DNA from: Gracilariopsis chorda
Lineage: Eukaryota; Rhodophyta; Florideophyceae; Gracilariales; Gracilariaceae
Assembly (NCBI GenBank): GCA_003194525.1
Contig: NBIV01000159.1
Coordinates: 62,001 to 126,000 of the forward strand
Direction of reading: 5' to 3'
DNA: 64,000 nucleotides
Shown: piece after piece, positions 23,486 through 37,100 of the stretch
Position numbering within the stretch: position 1 is the stretch's first letter
Layout: every line of letters begins with the position of its first letter
Position numbers and translations under genes: made by a program
Notes under the pieces: generated by a model
Databases searched by the model: none
What the model saw: the letters and a program-made list of their open reading frames with translations, nothing else
Told to the model about the DNA's origin: nothing

Positions 23486-24820
23486 CTACGAGCAGAGCGA
23501 TGTACGAAAGATATTAATGTGTCTTTGGACGATTCTCTCCATTTCTTTGGACTGCTCGGCCGATATGCCATTATTTGCAGCGGTGTGGATCATGCGTTCG
23601 AAAGCTTTGCAAACTTGTTCGTGTTCATCGCAGTCGACTGGGTCGAGAAGTGCTGGGTGAGGGAAGGCGTTTTCGTCACGTCGTGCAGAGTCATAGATGA
23701 CTTTTAGACGCTCTATCGGTAGTTTTGTTGACTCTTCAGTCTCCTTTTTGTTTAAGTGGGTGACCATACAACGATTGACATAGCCGCCAGTACACTGAGA
23801 TGTAGGATTGCCGACTTCCCAACAGTCTGCACTATTTAGTGCGAACCGATTGTTTTCGAGTAGGGTGTTTGTGACCACTTTGGAGGTTTTGGAAGACAGG
23901 TCGGCCGATTGGAAGATCCTTGCAGGCCAAGTCGTCATCGGCAACCAGGAAAGAAATGTTCATTAGTGCGAGAATTCCTGATGCGAGGTGAAGGATATTC
24001 CTTGGCACGTTCCAGGTCCTTGAAAGCGAAAAGCATTCAGCAGAATCCGTTGTGCCTTTTTTCAAAGGACCAGCGAGAAAAATCTTCTGGATTGCAGAAA
24101 TCTTGCCGATGCTTTTGATTGCCACAGCTTCGGTAATTTTGGGTGAGAGAATGCTGTTATCACTTCCATCATCGCATCTACCCGTTGATTTGATTAAACT
24201 CGTGCCATCTGAAACGGTGAGAACGCAGTTGGAAGATTTGTGTCTCGTAGTTGTGTTCAGACGGGGGACAGTACCATCCTTCTCTTGATTTGATTTGGTT
24301 TTTCTGCGAGCGGGTGCCTCTTTTTGTTCCATCGTGAGCCTTTCTTTCCGCAAGCTTTGCCTTCAAATCTGCTTTCAGAATATCCTTCTCAGCAGGTGGA
24401 CCTTGGGCAGTCGTCGATCCAATGACAGTCATCGAGTTCTTCACCAGGTGGATTGGGGCAAGGCGGAGGAACCCTGCGTGACGAACTAGTACGATAAGAG
24501 CGCTTTAATGAAGCGAAGGATGTAGCATTATTTTCGTTACAGTCCGTGTTTGACTTGCTGTGCTCTCCAGATGAAGCACCACGGGGTTTGGAATATATGG
24601 TTTTCGATGGTGGGCCGTTGTCGACGATTTGAAAGTCTTCCGCGATGCCCATTGCGTAATTCATGTACTGTCTTTTATTGCTGTTCAGCGAGGCGTACGC
24701 AAGTTTCAAGTCGGTCCAAAGTCGTTGCTGTAACAGATAAAGCTTCAACGCGGACAACAGATGCTTTACAGCGAGCTTCGAGTAGTTTTTTATGACCCAT
24801 GAAATCCCGTTGTGTCTCAA
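23486..24820 (-). pseudogene. Gag and protease region of Gypsy element 3
   Basis: A Gag-like part ends with a Cys/Pro-rich stretch. A protease region with RCDDGSDNSILSPKI and then PIGRPVFQNL follows. Fossil. Confidence 0.65.
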
Positions 24821-25353
24821 ACAGGAGACCTAGTTTGTAAACAAACGTTTCATGCGTGATCTCGAAGAGGTATTGGTCATTTCCATTGAGACTTCCTTCC
24901 TTATAAATTCATCGCTTTTTCTGATATTCATCACGCCCTTATCTTCCTCGGCTTCTGATTCGAATTATTTGCGCAGCTTTTCATCTGTGAGCTCAGCAAT
25001 ACTCTTCAAGCCGGAGATGTAGTCCAATTCAATTGATGATTCCAGCCAATCGCCGTCAAAACTGTACGTAAGATTGACGGGGCAAACAGGCTCGGTCGTA
25101 GTTGAGTCAATGACTGCGAGTTGTAGGGCCCTGGATTTGACTTCCTTCAAATGCTGTTGGCACTGACGAAGAAATAAGCGTATGGAATTTGGTGCGGTAG
25201 GGATAAGCTTCGGATGGTTCATGGAAAACGAAACTGAAGACCGAGGTTCAAAAATATAGTCCTGCTCATCTACAGATTCTGTCTGTGACGTCAACGCAGA
25301 CGCCACAATCGAGCGAAAAAAAGGGGTACAATCGTAGTATCGCCAGCGATCAC

Positions 25354-25606
25354 TGTGCGCGGTTTGGTTGAAGCGCGGGGTGTGGGATGAAAGGTGAGGA
25401 GTTTGATGCCCCCGAGTGTACTGAGGAAGCGCACTATTTGGTGTCTTAAGGACACCGATGGTCCTTCCAATCCTGGAAACACATGCAGGTGAGGCGATAC
25501 CTACAGTGCAGATGGTCAAATGCAATCCAAGCGTGGGTGACAGAGACAGAGGTGAATGGATGCCGGTGCTCCAAGATGAAGTGGGTGCGTAGCATCAACT
25601 AAAACA
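25354..25606 (-). repeat. LTR of Gypsy element 3 (5' side)
   Basis: This is the partner of 20279-20528, as described for that repeat. Confidence 0.85.
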
Positions 25607-26136
25607 CAGAAGCGGTGTATGCTAATGAGTGTCCAAAGAAGAGTTAAGGTTTCCACGTAAGTGGCACGTACAGACACGGGTTGCGGGTAGCGGGAATGCA
25701 ACCCTGTAAATGGAAGAATAAGAGGGGGAATTGAGTCACGAGGGTAGTGACGGAGGTACACGACATTACCAGGCAGCAACCTTTATGCAAAGGGAAACAA
25801 CCAAGCAGTTGGAAAAACAGTCCCAGTACTCGGCATTTTTAGACGGGCATGAGCAATAGGTTTTCCGCAGGCTACGGTACTTCCCCCCAAGGAAAAATAG
25901 AGCACGTGAAGGAGGTACAATTCAGAGCCAATTCCTCAGGTCGAGGTTCCATGTTGGGGAAGGTTGACTGGTGCGGTGGCAACTTGCCGTCGAATTAAGT
26001 ACTAACCATCCCAGAAATGGGTGCAAAAAGAATAAATGAAATGAAATAAAATTACTGCACGTTGGTGGTTCATGTCCACTACTGTGACCAATCACTAATT
26101 AACTTTTCCGTTTCCTAAGTTTCCAATCCACTATTA
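25607..26136. other. Spacer
   Basis: Short direct similarity to nothing recognised, and no gene is seen. It is AT-rich toward the right end. Confidence 0.4.
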
Positions 26137-28013
26137 GTGGCAGTAATTCATGTAATGACTACATTACCAAAACGTTTGAGAGATGCACCAAGTCCCAAAC
26201 ACACCACCCTGAGGATCGTGCACTTCATATCCACCTCGTTAGTCGGGAAAACAACCGCCCACGCGGGCGAATCACAGCGGATAATGCGTGATAAACTTCC
26301 AAGCCTCTCCGGGTTACAGGTTGAAACCTCTGCCTCAGATAAACCATCTCCTACAAAAGCAGCGAATCCATCTATCAGTGCAAACGCTACACCCTCCAAC
26401 ACAACTCACTCAGCTCCCACCTTTTCAACAGAAATCATAAACAACAACAAGAACACTCAACCGCCGAGAAAGAATCTAGTCTGGAACTTCACAGCTGGTT
26501 TCTGGTCAGTACTCCAGCCACAAGAAAGTCGAATTCCGGCAAAGCCGGCCAACTTTCGTGCAGTTTCCCAGCATGGGTTCCAAATTCCACAAACGGTGGG
26601 TCCTTCCAGACCGACTACGGCAACAACGTGGAGTTCATATAATGCCCTTGTAGTGTTAAATCTGATGATTTGGAGTCATGTTTCTCGATTTTGGCTGGCG
26701 CCATAATTCCATAGAGTCGCTCCCTTGATGAGGAGTTGATTTCAGCCTACGAGAATGGCTCCAGTACCGTACCTGGGGACTTTTCCAATCTCTGCACCAC
26801 GTTGTGGGATTGGCGGCATCAAATCGCCATTTCGTTGTACCATATCCGAAGGAACTCTGGAGAATCAGCGGGTGCTGCTCATGCAGCCCCGATGTGGATC
26901 GCATTCCAACGGCAAAGCCATGCTCTTTTCGAATTCTCGGTGCCTACTTGTTTCTGCCTTAATGTCAGCCTCGTCCACACGCGCTGTGAGATCAGTTAAG
27001 GCTAAGGCTTAGTTAATCTTTAAACTCTTGCATGGGGAAACTTTCCTGCTGCCCGGCAAGAAGCCCTGTGTTGGGAATGACCGATTTTTGGGGCAAAATT
27101 CACGTACTTCCCCTGGCATTCTCGGTCCAATCTCCAACTTCATGCATTAGCAACGGCGATGGCGATCCCGATGCAGGTACATTGTCCTGTACCAAAACGA
27201 TTAGATTGAGTGAATTGCTCCGCTTCACGGCAGGGTCGGTACATCTCACTCCCCGAATGGTGGCGGGTCCACGAGGCATGTCGGGGTTGTTAGGTAGAGC
27301 TCTCGCCATCATTTATGTACCTTGGTTCATTCATGATTAAGGATCCTCGGTGGGGGCTTTGGTCGGTACCTGTCACCTAGTGGGCCACCCGCACTGCGGC
27401 GTATATCCTCGCTGAGTTTTATGACGATTACCGGCTTTGGTACATCCAAATGCAGGTTTGGTCCGCTATTTGCAACTTGGACCTCAGTGTGCCCCCTGGG
27501 TGTCGTGCCAACCTAAAAAGGAACTCAAATTACTTGGTTTGGTCGACCGTATTGGCTGGAGTGAGGTCCCGCTGGAGCAAAGCAGTCGGATTGATGGTAG
27601 CTGTGGCGGTACTGTTGGTCCGGGATAAGGTAGAAACACCAACCTCGCAGGATATGCTATCTACTTTGACCCCTGGGAGTTCTGGGCGATTTTCTCCCGG
27701 GAGGCGAAGGAGCTCCATGACGCACCGTGGCAGGTGCCCAAAGACTACGGAATTGGGTATGTCGACTGGGACAATTATTACCGCGCCTACAGCGGGGATG
27801 AACCAAAGGTCGATAAAGAACCCGAGTAGGGGTCGGAAATGGAACTACATGCTTTCGAAATGGTAGTAGACAATTCCCCGGAGGGGTTGCTTTCGGTCCT
27901 AAGTCGTCCTGCTTGGCAAGCGCCGAGCTTTCGTTCCCCGGCGGGGGTACGTTATATAAAAGCAATGTCACTGCCTGCTTCCTCAACGGAGCAAGTCTAA
28001 GCGCTACGCAAGT
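26137..28013 (+). pseudogene. Unassigned coding relic A, probably part of a virus-like or LTR element
   Basis: The plus strand keeps protein-like stretches, for example LKLLGLVDRIGWSEVPLEQ and YFDPWEFWAIFSREAKEL. The same pattern is found on the minus strand at 39.6-41.3 kb (LLCLVDVIYRVDWDQVPLE and then RHHAMALREQPFTVP). The two are therefore related genes in opposite orientation. No known domain is recognised; Gag/capsid-like is a guess from its place beside Gypsy pol sequence. Broken, fossil. A TATATAAAAG word lies at about 27,953, near its end. Confidence 0.4.
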
Positions 28014-28129
28014 CTAGGGGGGCGTCACCGCAATGGCGGATGCATTTCTTACCCTCCTTCCGGGTGGTCAAGCGCCGAAAGATGGGGCAGTTTGACCTCT
28101 AGCCCAGTATCCTGGTCCCTTTCCCTGGC

Positions 28130-29766
28130 TTAGCCAGTAACAAACTGTAGCATCTTTACAGAAGCTAGAGGCTCCTGAATAAAGTTTCCCGTTTGGAAAG
28201 GCGTTCTCTCCTTAATTTCTGCCCTTGACGGAGTCCTTGCAAAAGGGTATGTACTTCTTTTTCCTTTCTTCCCCGCTTTTGTGGCGTTTCTGTCCTTCTT
28301 AGACGTTGCACAGCGCAGCTGGAATTGCGGTTCCTGAGCTGCAGTGTATTGGATCACCTTCCAAGGTGTTCGATGTGTTCTATAATATCTGATCTGGGTC
28401 GTATCCGTACCAACGGACCCAGAATCTTAGAATAGCTTCGTGTTTCCAGGTTTGCACCTGTTTCTATGACCTCGCTTGACAAGGGTTGCCTATGGTATGG
28501 GACGCTTTCCATTAAGAGGGTGTCGGGATGAAACGGATATCCGCCGGCTTCGCTCGAAGGGGACGACGCCAAGTACGTAATATTACCACTCCAGAAGGTG
28601 TCCTCATGGAACTGTTGCCATGGGGCGTCCGTGGTGCAAGAGTTTTTCCGGCTTCCGCAATTATCATATTGCACCGCTATTTTGCGGGGGTCTCCCGTTC
28701 CTTTTTCGTGGTACTCAGGTCGAAACGCAAGCTTGCAGGCATCTTGCCACTTTGGCGGCTGCCCGGAGGTGTTTCCCTGATAGGGCTTTCCGAGTTGCGC
28801 GGTGGTGGGCATGTGGCACGCCTTCTCCTTGCCTACATGTGATTCCCACTATATACTGATCTGAACCGCCTCCGTGTGATCCGCTTTCCTTGGCAAAGCC
28901 CTTAACCTCTCCGACTGTGCCCTGTGCTGGTGTGTTGGCGCCAGGTATTCAGCGGCTACTTTCGGTGCTCCGACGTTTTGCATCCAACTCCCTGATGTGG
29001 CGTCTACACCTGACGCCGTGGACACCCGTTTCGGGGGTTTTGTTTCTACTTGAGGTTTGATGTCTTCCTCGAGAGTTGCATGATCCGGGCCGACCGCGTG
29101 CAGTCTAGAGACGACGTCGGATCTCCCCGAGATGTTCGGTATATTACCATAATTGCGCAGAGCCTTCACCAAATCAATCCATGAGGTTCGGGCCACATTC
29201 CCGTGTTGAAAGGTGGGTAATTTCGGCACTATAGAGCCAGGCACTTGAGTTGCAAGATATGCGTTCCGGCGTTCTTCTATCAAGAGGGTCTCTCCATTGT
29301 CCAGAGATGATGGTGCTCTAACGCCTGCCTTGGCTGCTACCGGTGGTGTGGATGGGGATGAAGGAGCCATTTTTGTGGGAAACTCCGTTGACGACAGTTC
29401 TCCCACTACACCCTGGTCGGGAGCTTGCGGCGTTTTGTCCAGATTCTATGTTCCACGGTAAGAAATCCGTTGTGACGTCCCGTTTTTGGGGTGAGCCGAA
29501 TTAGAGTTTAGTTGATCCAGCTGACGCGGAGTATCTCCAGCACTTCCCCGTGTCTTACAGATGGAGTCCCATTGCGACAGTAGTAAATTTCTATCAACGT
29601 GATAGGTCCCCTCCCTCCTTAGAGAGCAAAATGGGAGTAGTAGTAGGATATCCCGCATGGCAGGTGTTAATGCGCGCCAGAGGCGCGATACAGGTAGGAG
29701 TATATAAAGGCCTAGTACAACCGGAATGATCCTGCTGAGCTGGAAACTCAAACAGAGCCAGTACAT
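28130..29766 (-). pseudogene. Unassigned coding relic B, Gag-like composition
   Basis: The minus strand carries a Ser/Pro/Ala-rich leader (PSSPSTPPVAAKAG), then a folded-looking part (NAYLATQVPGSIVPKLPTF, RTSWIDLVKALRNYGNIPN), and ends in a Lys/Arg-rich tail. It lies just downstream of the minus-strand pol region and converges with relic A. This composition suits Gag proteins, but no domain is certain. Fossil, with a few breaks. Confidence 0.4.
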
Positions 29767-29849
29767 CTGAGAGGCCCCTATTTTAGTTTGACAGAATGGT
29801 CGGTGTGTTCAGTCTGGAGGTGTCTGGCGTCACTGACTCCATAAAAACT

Positions 29850-32800
29850 GTTGTCCTTACATCCTAGAAGACTTCATATGAGGGACATAGAGCAGATATT
29901 ATACGTTCGTGGGAAACCCGCTCGTGTGCGTTGTCAATTTACACCACGACAGTGTCTGAGTTACCAGATACCACTTTATATAGTCCATCTGCGACAGACG
30001 GAAGCTTCCGACTTTTCTCCAATTACGGATTATAATAAGCCTTCCGCATAAAGACGTAGGTATTAGCTCGTATGCAGGGAGCATTACCGCGTAAAACAGC
30101 ATAAACATCCCGCATGTACGTGGCTTCTGCGCGTTTCATTGAATTACGCGCTGCAGGGACCAGCTCGGTGAGCCATTGGTTCCATTCCTGGCTGTACTGA
30201 ATTATAGATGGGAACTGTTACAAGTTCAGTTAGGATTCCAACGCCACAGGCAAATTTGAAGGAGGTAGAACCAGTTGGAATGGGTATACTGCAGTAGTAC
30301 AGTGAACTTGCGTATTGTATGCGAATACTAAGGCATCTGCATACAAGTCCGAACTCTATGGGAGATCAGCAACCTACGAACAGATTGATGTCAGCAAATT
30401 CCGGCTAAACCGTTCGACTTGCTCATTATACTGGGGATAGTACTTAGTCACAAGCCAGTTGTTCACGTCCAGGATGCGATAAACATCCTGGAAAAAATTG
30501 GACGCGAAGTGTTTCCCGTTATCGGAGAGCACCTCGAAAAGAAGAACGAAGATGCAAATCCAGTGCGTAATTAGAGCCTGAGCCAACGTGAAAGCGGCTA
30601 TCCTCCGAAAATGGACAGTTCAGACAAGCTTTGAAAATCGTCGATGACTACAAGTACGAACTTGTTGCCTCATTTTGTAATGAAGAGCGTTCCATGAATA
30701 TCGATTTACATAGACTCGAGTGACGCCCTTGCAGGGAAAAACTTCATTTTCTTCGCATTCCTGTGAAGTTTTGCCGGATTCTTCGAGCATTTAGAACAAA
30801 ATAGCATTGTGTCGTAGCAATCAACCCCCACGGCGGTCCAGGAAAAAGACCTTCGCAGGGTGAGGTAGAGCTTTATCCCTCTTACGTGTCCACCAAGCCC
30901 TGCATATTTTCAGAGTTGGAACACCCAGCACTACAGAGATTGAGGTACTATAATCTGCGTGCGGGCTTTGATCAACCGAAGGAGGTAGATTTTATCGTTT
31001 AAACCGAAAGGGAGGTTCTCACCGCCGTTTAGACGGGGACAAAGCCTAGTAACGAAGAGGTCACTGAATTGTTCTTGCATCAATTTCTCTGTTGAAACTG
31101 TTACAGAACTTCCTGATAAAGTTTTCTCAAGGTTCTGGCGGGAGGCGAGTGAATTGTGGAAGTCAGCATCTTCGTCCCAGTCTTCTGGCCGTTCTTCGAA
31201 CTTCCACTTCAAATCATCCGGTTCTTCTGCCATAAAGCATTGAATATCTCCATCCTCCGTTGGGAACGAATCCCCGTTTGTTGGTAAACACGACAAAGCG
31301 TCGGCCTGGGTGTTGAGCGCACCATTGCTATACATGGCTTAAAATTCATATTCCTCCAGGTGGAGTCTCCATCGTATAGGGCCGCCCGATAGATCGGAGA
31401 TATTTCTTAACCTCCTCAACGAGCAGTGATCAGTTTACACGACATAATTACCTCCCATTACATAAGGGCGTAGGGTAGAAAGTGCCCACATGGCGGCAAG
31501 ACACTTTTTCTCAGACACAAAGTAATACCGCTCGTGGACATGGAGCGATCGTGACCAATAACCAATTGGCCTCTGATCCCCTTCCAAGATGGTTTGGAAA
31601 AGAGTACAACCAACGTTTGAGTCGCACGAGTCCGGGTCCATGGAACATGAAAGCCCCAGTTTAGTTAAAGAGGAGATGGGTGCGGACATAAAATCGTCAT
31701 TCAAGAACTGAAAAACTTCCGAATGCTCGGGCGTGAACTGCCCCAATTTTGGGGGATTTAATTTGCTAAGAACGGGTTCCAAGGTGCAGCGGTGTCCGAA
31801 AAGATCCGATAAATGGTCGGTAGACGTTGAACAGCCCCGAAAAAGAGCGACGTTCCGTTTGGGTACGTGGTTCATTAGCCTTGACCAGGAACTTGATTCG
31901 GGCCTTGATCATTAACCATCCCGAACGGATAATATGTCACAGGTACTTACCCTTATTGGTGAAAAACTAGCACTTTCTTAACTGGAGGGTAGTTTCTGCA
32001 TCGTGGAGTACGGTCGAGACGTGCGAAAAATGGGTGAGATGGTTGACCAAATTATTGAAGAAGGTGATGATTTCATCTACGTAGACCAAGAAACTCCGCC
32101 ACTTGAAGCCGTTCGATAGAATATGTATTGCACTAGTGAGGGCGTTGTTAAAACTGAACTGCATCCACTTAAAGCGGTAGGGTTCTGCGTGGCAGGTTAG
32201 TGCGGTCTTATCCCGATCTACAGATCTAACAGGGATTTTCTAGTATTCTCAACTGGCATCTCCAAGAGAGTCAACGTGCTCGTCTATACGAGTGATTGGA
32301 TATGTGTCCTTAACCTTCATGGCATGGAACCGGCGATAGTCGACACCGAACCTCCAGATTCCATCGGCTATTAAAGCCAGTACAACTCGGGATGTGCAGG
32401 GTGATTGAGCGGGCTCTATCACAATTGCGCGAAGCATTTTGTCTACCTGGGACTGCTCCTCTTCCCAAGATTTCTGTCTTGTCCTGCAAGGGGGTAAATG
32501 CACGCGGTAACAAATCTATCTGGTATTCTGTAGCATTAATCTTGCCAAGCAAGCCATCCAATATTTTGGTAAAAATCCCGTACCATTTCACGGAGCTTGT
32601 TGCAGTGTGAGTGTGGCACATTCCTGAATTCCATCTACTCGAGTGCCTTTATGGGGTCCAAAAGGTCAGAAGTCACTGTAACATTGTTCTGTGGTACAGT
32701 TGAAGTCATTGCTTCGTACTTACTCGATGTCTCAACTTTAAAACAATGGTTCTTTCTCCCTCCTTTGAAGAAGAGTCATCTGGAATAGGGATTATTTCCT

Positions 32801-34109
32801 CAGAAGAGGCAGTGATTCTGAGAACGTTGGCGGTCGTCATCTTCGTGGAGAATATCTGAGGGGGGTGCAGAGTAGGGCTTCCAGTTAATTGGTTCTTCAC
32901 CATAGCCAAGATTGGCAACAAGCATCCAAAATGTAGCATCCGGGGTAGCGTGAACAATTTCCCTCACCATCGTGAGCTGATATATCTCGCATAACTAGAG
33001 AAGAGTTTGAATGGCCCAAAGATCTTGTTGACATCAATTAAATCGCACCCAGACTTGAGACTCAGTCGGTATAGAAAACTAGGCTGCGACTGCAAGTTTG
33101 ATGGACTCGTGGGACGTACGCGGTCATTACTGCGCAGCAGGAAGTGTAAGGTGCTTATATGAAGCATGCTTCAGCGAGCGACGGACTTTTGGAACCGGCG
33201 ATTCATCGTCGAGTTCTACACGCCTAAGGCAGGGCCTGATTGTGTTAACAAATCTGTCGCAGTAATCAGATCCCCGTATTTTGGGAGCGGCCAACGACCA
33301 AAATAGAATAAACTCTAGCTTCACCACAGACCTACCCAACTGCACGACTAACTCGAGAGTACCCAATATTTTCAACGCATTATTGTCCGCATCTGCCACG
33401 TCGGGAACCGTTTTGGAACGGATAAAAGACTGCAACTGCCGGGGTACCAAAGCTTTAAAGATGAAGTTGGGGCATGCACCTGTGTCCAGGACTGTTAAAA
33501 TTATTACCGTAAAATGGGTGTCAAGAGCAAGGTCGTCATTAACCTTGTAGTTGCGCGTGGCCATGACTAAGAATATATTCGGGATTCAGGGGTTTTGAAT
33601 CCGTATCCACGGGTGACGTAGCACAGAAAGGTGTGCAAATTTCTCGTGAGCGGTGTCTTTCCTCGACATTATTTTCACCGCGGAGCAAGGCAGCGACGCC
33701 TTGGGCGTCAACAGGCTCATCTCTGAGGACGACTCTGCGAAAAGGGAGACTCCCTCAGTTCGTGTTCGTGGGAGGCGTCTGCCTTAGGAGGTGGTCGAGG
33801 GTCTTCGAACACGAGGGCTACATTCCGAGGTTTGGGGTTCTTATCTGCATAAGCGATGATTGCGTGGGGCGGTTGTGCGGTCTCTCGAGTTGGGGTTGTT
33901 AAAGCTAGCCTCGCACGCAGGTTATGTGGCAGAGCGTGCGAAGAGTCCATTTCATCACGGAAGTAGGATGCCATTCGGACGGAATGTTTGTTCTCTGGAG
34001 CGAGCCCCCATAATTTGCCACCACCTTGCTGATATCTCTTCTCTGAGCAGAGACACTGTTGGGAGGTGTTTCCATGGGCGCAACAAAGGTGGAAAATGAG
34101 AGCGTGCAC
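29850..34109 (-). mobile_element. Partial Ty3/Gypsy element (left, minus strand), fossil
   Basis: Reading leftward, a Gag tail (33.7-34.1 kb) is followed by protease with ILTVLDTGACPNFI (about 33.5 kb), reverse transcriptase (31.9-33.1 kb, with HAMKVKDTYPITRIDEH), RNase H (31.4-31.9 kb), integrase (30.3-31.3 kb, with EVLSDNGKHFASNFFQ) and a GPF/Y-like end near 29.9 kb. No LTRs were found. The 5' side is cut at about 34.1 kb, where another element begins in the opposite direction. Broken, about ten or more breaks. Confidence 0.78.
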
Positions 34110-34141
34110 CGTGACGCGCCGGCCGGGGCCTGTCCAATCAG

Positions 34142-37100
34142 TTCATGGTTCTCCAATTGTCTGTTCTTGATACAGGAGCGGCCCTGGATGTAATAAATCC
34201 TGATCTGATACCACCTCCGCTTTGGAAAAGCATTCGCTTTGGTCGTGCATTGGATATCGCTGATGCAAACAATCAACCGATTCGTACTTACGGGTATATC
34301 AATTTCGTTGTGGGACTTGGTACTTCTTCGGAACTAGTGAAATTCATCGTCTGCGAATCCCTCGCAGCACCGATTGTACTCGGCTGTGATTTTTGTGACC
34401 ACTGTGTGGAAGCGATCCGCCCCCCTAAACGGATTGTGGAAATGACAGATGGTTCTCTTATTCCGATTGTTCGGACAGCAATGAGACGCCGGAAACATGT
34501 CCTGCTGCGTGCTGCTCAAAAGGCAGAGGATCATAACCCGGTTTAAACGAATTTGCACGTTGTTAGATCTGTGAAAATTCCTCCGGAAACCCAATTCTGG
34601 GTCGAAGATACCACCAAGCAGCAGTCGTCATCCCGCTCAACCGTCGCTTGGTGTACATGAGCAACGACAACTATCTTTTGCTAAAGCAGTTGTTTTGATT
34701 GGCACCGACACACCATTCAAGGTCTTAGTTGTCAACTTTGGAAAACCGTGCCAGTACTTGGTGACGAAGAAAGTGATGGGTTCTCTTTTGCCTCAGCCTA
34801 AGGCAATACTTGCAACAAAGATTTCCTGTGAAAAGGTTCTCGGAGTATCTGACCCTAAAAAGGGGGAAGGCCGCTGTTTTGCGAACCGAGAATATGTCAA
34901 AGAACGTCAATAAGATTCCGGATTCAGCACTCTCGGAACCGTTGGAGTTCAAACCCGTATCCACCGGCAACCAAGAAATAAATCTTGTCAAGAAGTTAAT
35001 GGCTCTCGATTTGGAGCATATACAGGAATATCATCGGGAGAGGGTATGTGAGATGCTGCACCAGTTCACTTCTATATGGGATGGAAATTTTGGAACAATG
35101 GTAGTCACAGAGCACTTTATTGACTTACTTCCAAGCATTCGCCCCACGTCAGAACACCCTTACAGAGCTAGGCTGAAGGCACGGGAGAAGGAAACATCTT
35201 AAGTTGAGAAGATGCTACGCACTCGCATCATCGAGCCCGCTCACTCTTTTTGGGCGTTGCCAGTCTTGTTTATTCCAAAACTGGATAGGTCTTGGATATG
35301 CTGCATCGAATACCGAAATTTACACGAGGCTATGGTCAAAGACGTATATCCAGCTCCCCAAATGGACGAATATATCCACTCTGTTGGTAGTGAAAATGTT
35401 TTTACAGCCCTGAACGCTACTTGGTGTTATTGAAAAGTCCCCATAAGAGAGGAATACGAGGAGAAGACGGCTTTAGTGTGTCAGCAGGGCTTATACATAT
35501 TCCAGCACATGCCCTTTGGCTTAAAATGCACCCACAACGTTCCAGCGAACGATTGATATCCTTCTCACTAGAATAAAGTGGACCACGTTTCTGATGTCTC
35601 TGGCGAGATTGTTGTGTTTTCAAGTAATTTGGACGACCACCTCTTTCATGTTCGAGATGTGTTTAGGGTGCTGCGTGATGCAGGAATCACCTTGAAAGTC
35701 AAGAATTATGAGTTTGTCACGGAATGGGTTAAGTATCTTGAGCATATCAATCGCCCCGGGAAGCTTTCAATCGACGAAGTTCGGGTGAAATCCTTAAAAG
35801 ATGCTAAAGATCCTGCCAAAAAGACGGAGCTTCGATCCTTCCTAGGCTTGCCTAACTTGTATCGACGTTTTTTTCCAAACTTCGAGGACAATGCTGCTCC
35901 ATTGAACAAACTCCATACAAAAAGATAACCAGTTGACCTGAACACCTTTGTTGATGCTGACGCATCTGCATCAACGGCTTTGGTTAGCGCCGTGACGTTT
36001 CTGCCAATTCTGGGGCTCTCCGAGCCTGTGTTATCTTATGAAGTGGACACTGATGCCACTTAGAACCTGGTTGGTACTGCTTTGTTTCAAATCGATGAGG
36101 CCGGCGAGCAACACCCCTTTGGGTACTGGTTTCGCTCGTTGAGTATGCATGAATGGAATTACTGAGTATCTGGGAAAGAATGCCCTGCCATCGTATGGGC
36201 TTTATCTATAATCAAGCCCTAATCGATGGGAATCCACTTTGGAGTACACACAGATTACTCTTCTCTCCGTTGGTTGATAGAAATCACCAAGCCTTTGGTT
36301 CGTCTTCTGCGTTGGCGTCTCTGACTTTCGGGATTTGAATTTGAATTGATGTACAATAAGAGCATCCTCAACTGTCAGGCAGACGCTCTTTCCCCTCTGG
36401 AAACTTCTGTGGAAGCAGAAACTACTGAGAACACTATACCTTGGTTCATGGTTGGCGACCTCAAGAGTTGTGTAGAATTTTCAGATCACGTGTGTGAAGA
36501 CGTCCTTGCCACACAGACTGCAGACCAGTTGCCGGTTCATTTTTCCCCATTACCACGGAAGAAGTGATTAGAAAACAGCAGATGGACTCCTTATGTTCAC
36601 AAGTTGGCGCCCGTCCTAATGATGGATATAACATACCCTTTGCTACCAACGACCAATACCTAGTCCGTTTGGTAGAATCAACCCGCGAGATTGTGGTGCC
36701 TCAATCTCTAGCGAATCAGGTTCTGCACCTCTCGCACCATGTAAAGCTTGGAGCCACCAGGGAGGAACGAATTTGTATCTTACTCTGAGAAGAGACTTTT
36801 ATTCACCAACAATGGCTTCTGACTGTTACGCAGTTGGATGCTCGAGCTCCGAATGTGCGAAGAATAATATCTGACTTCGGAAGCATTCTAAAAACTTAAA
36901 TTTATTCCCAGCACGGGCACCACTCGAATTCGTGGCGATCAATATTTTGGGAGAGCTTATCAGAAACCCGAAAGGCAATCAGTATCTACTGGTTATCACT
37001 GACAGGTTTTCAAAGCTCGTAAGAACTGTTCCCCTGAAGCGGATTACAGCTGCGGCAGTGGCTCAAGCATTCGTCACCCATTGTGTTTTTGTTTACGGTA

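Larger units (their letters stand above)
20279..25606 (-). mobile_element. Ty3/Gypsy LTR element 3 with chromodomain, fossil
   Basis: This is a 5.3-kb element on the minus strand, bounded by LTRs of about 250 bp (20279-20528 and 25354-25606). Both begin TGTGCGCGGTT on the plus strand and share TCTTAAGGACACCGATGGT. LTR divergence is about 15-18% by eye, clearly older than elements 1 and 2. Parts from right to left are gag, protease, reverse transcriptase, RNase H, integrase and chromodomain. It is broken, with roughly ten breaks. The target duplication is not clear because the left flank is a CA tract. Confidence 0.88.

Noticed and set aside
28528-28842. Plus-strand ATG frame of 104 codons opposite relic B
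   Set aside because: It is low-complexity Arg/Leu/Gly-rich and antisense to a better minus-strand coding signal.
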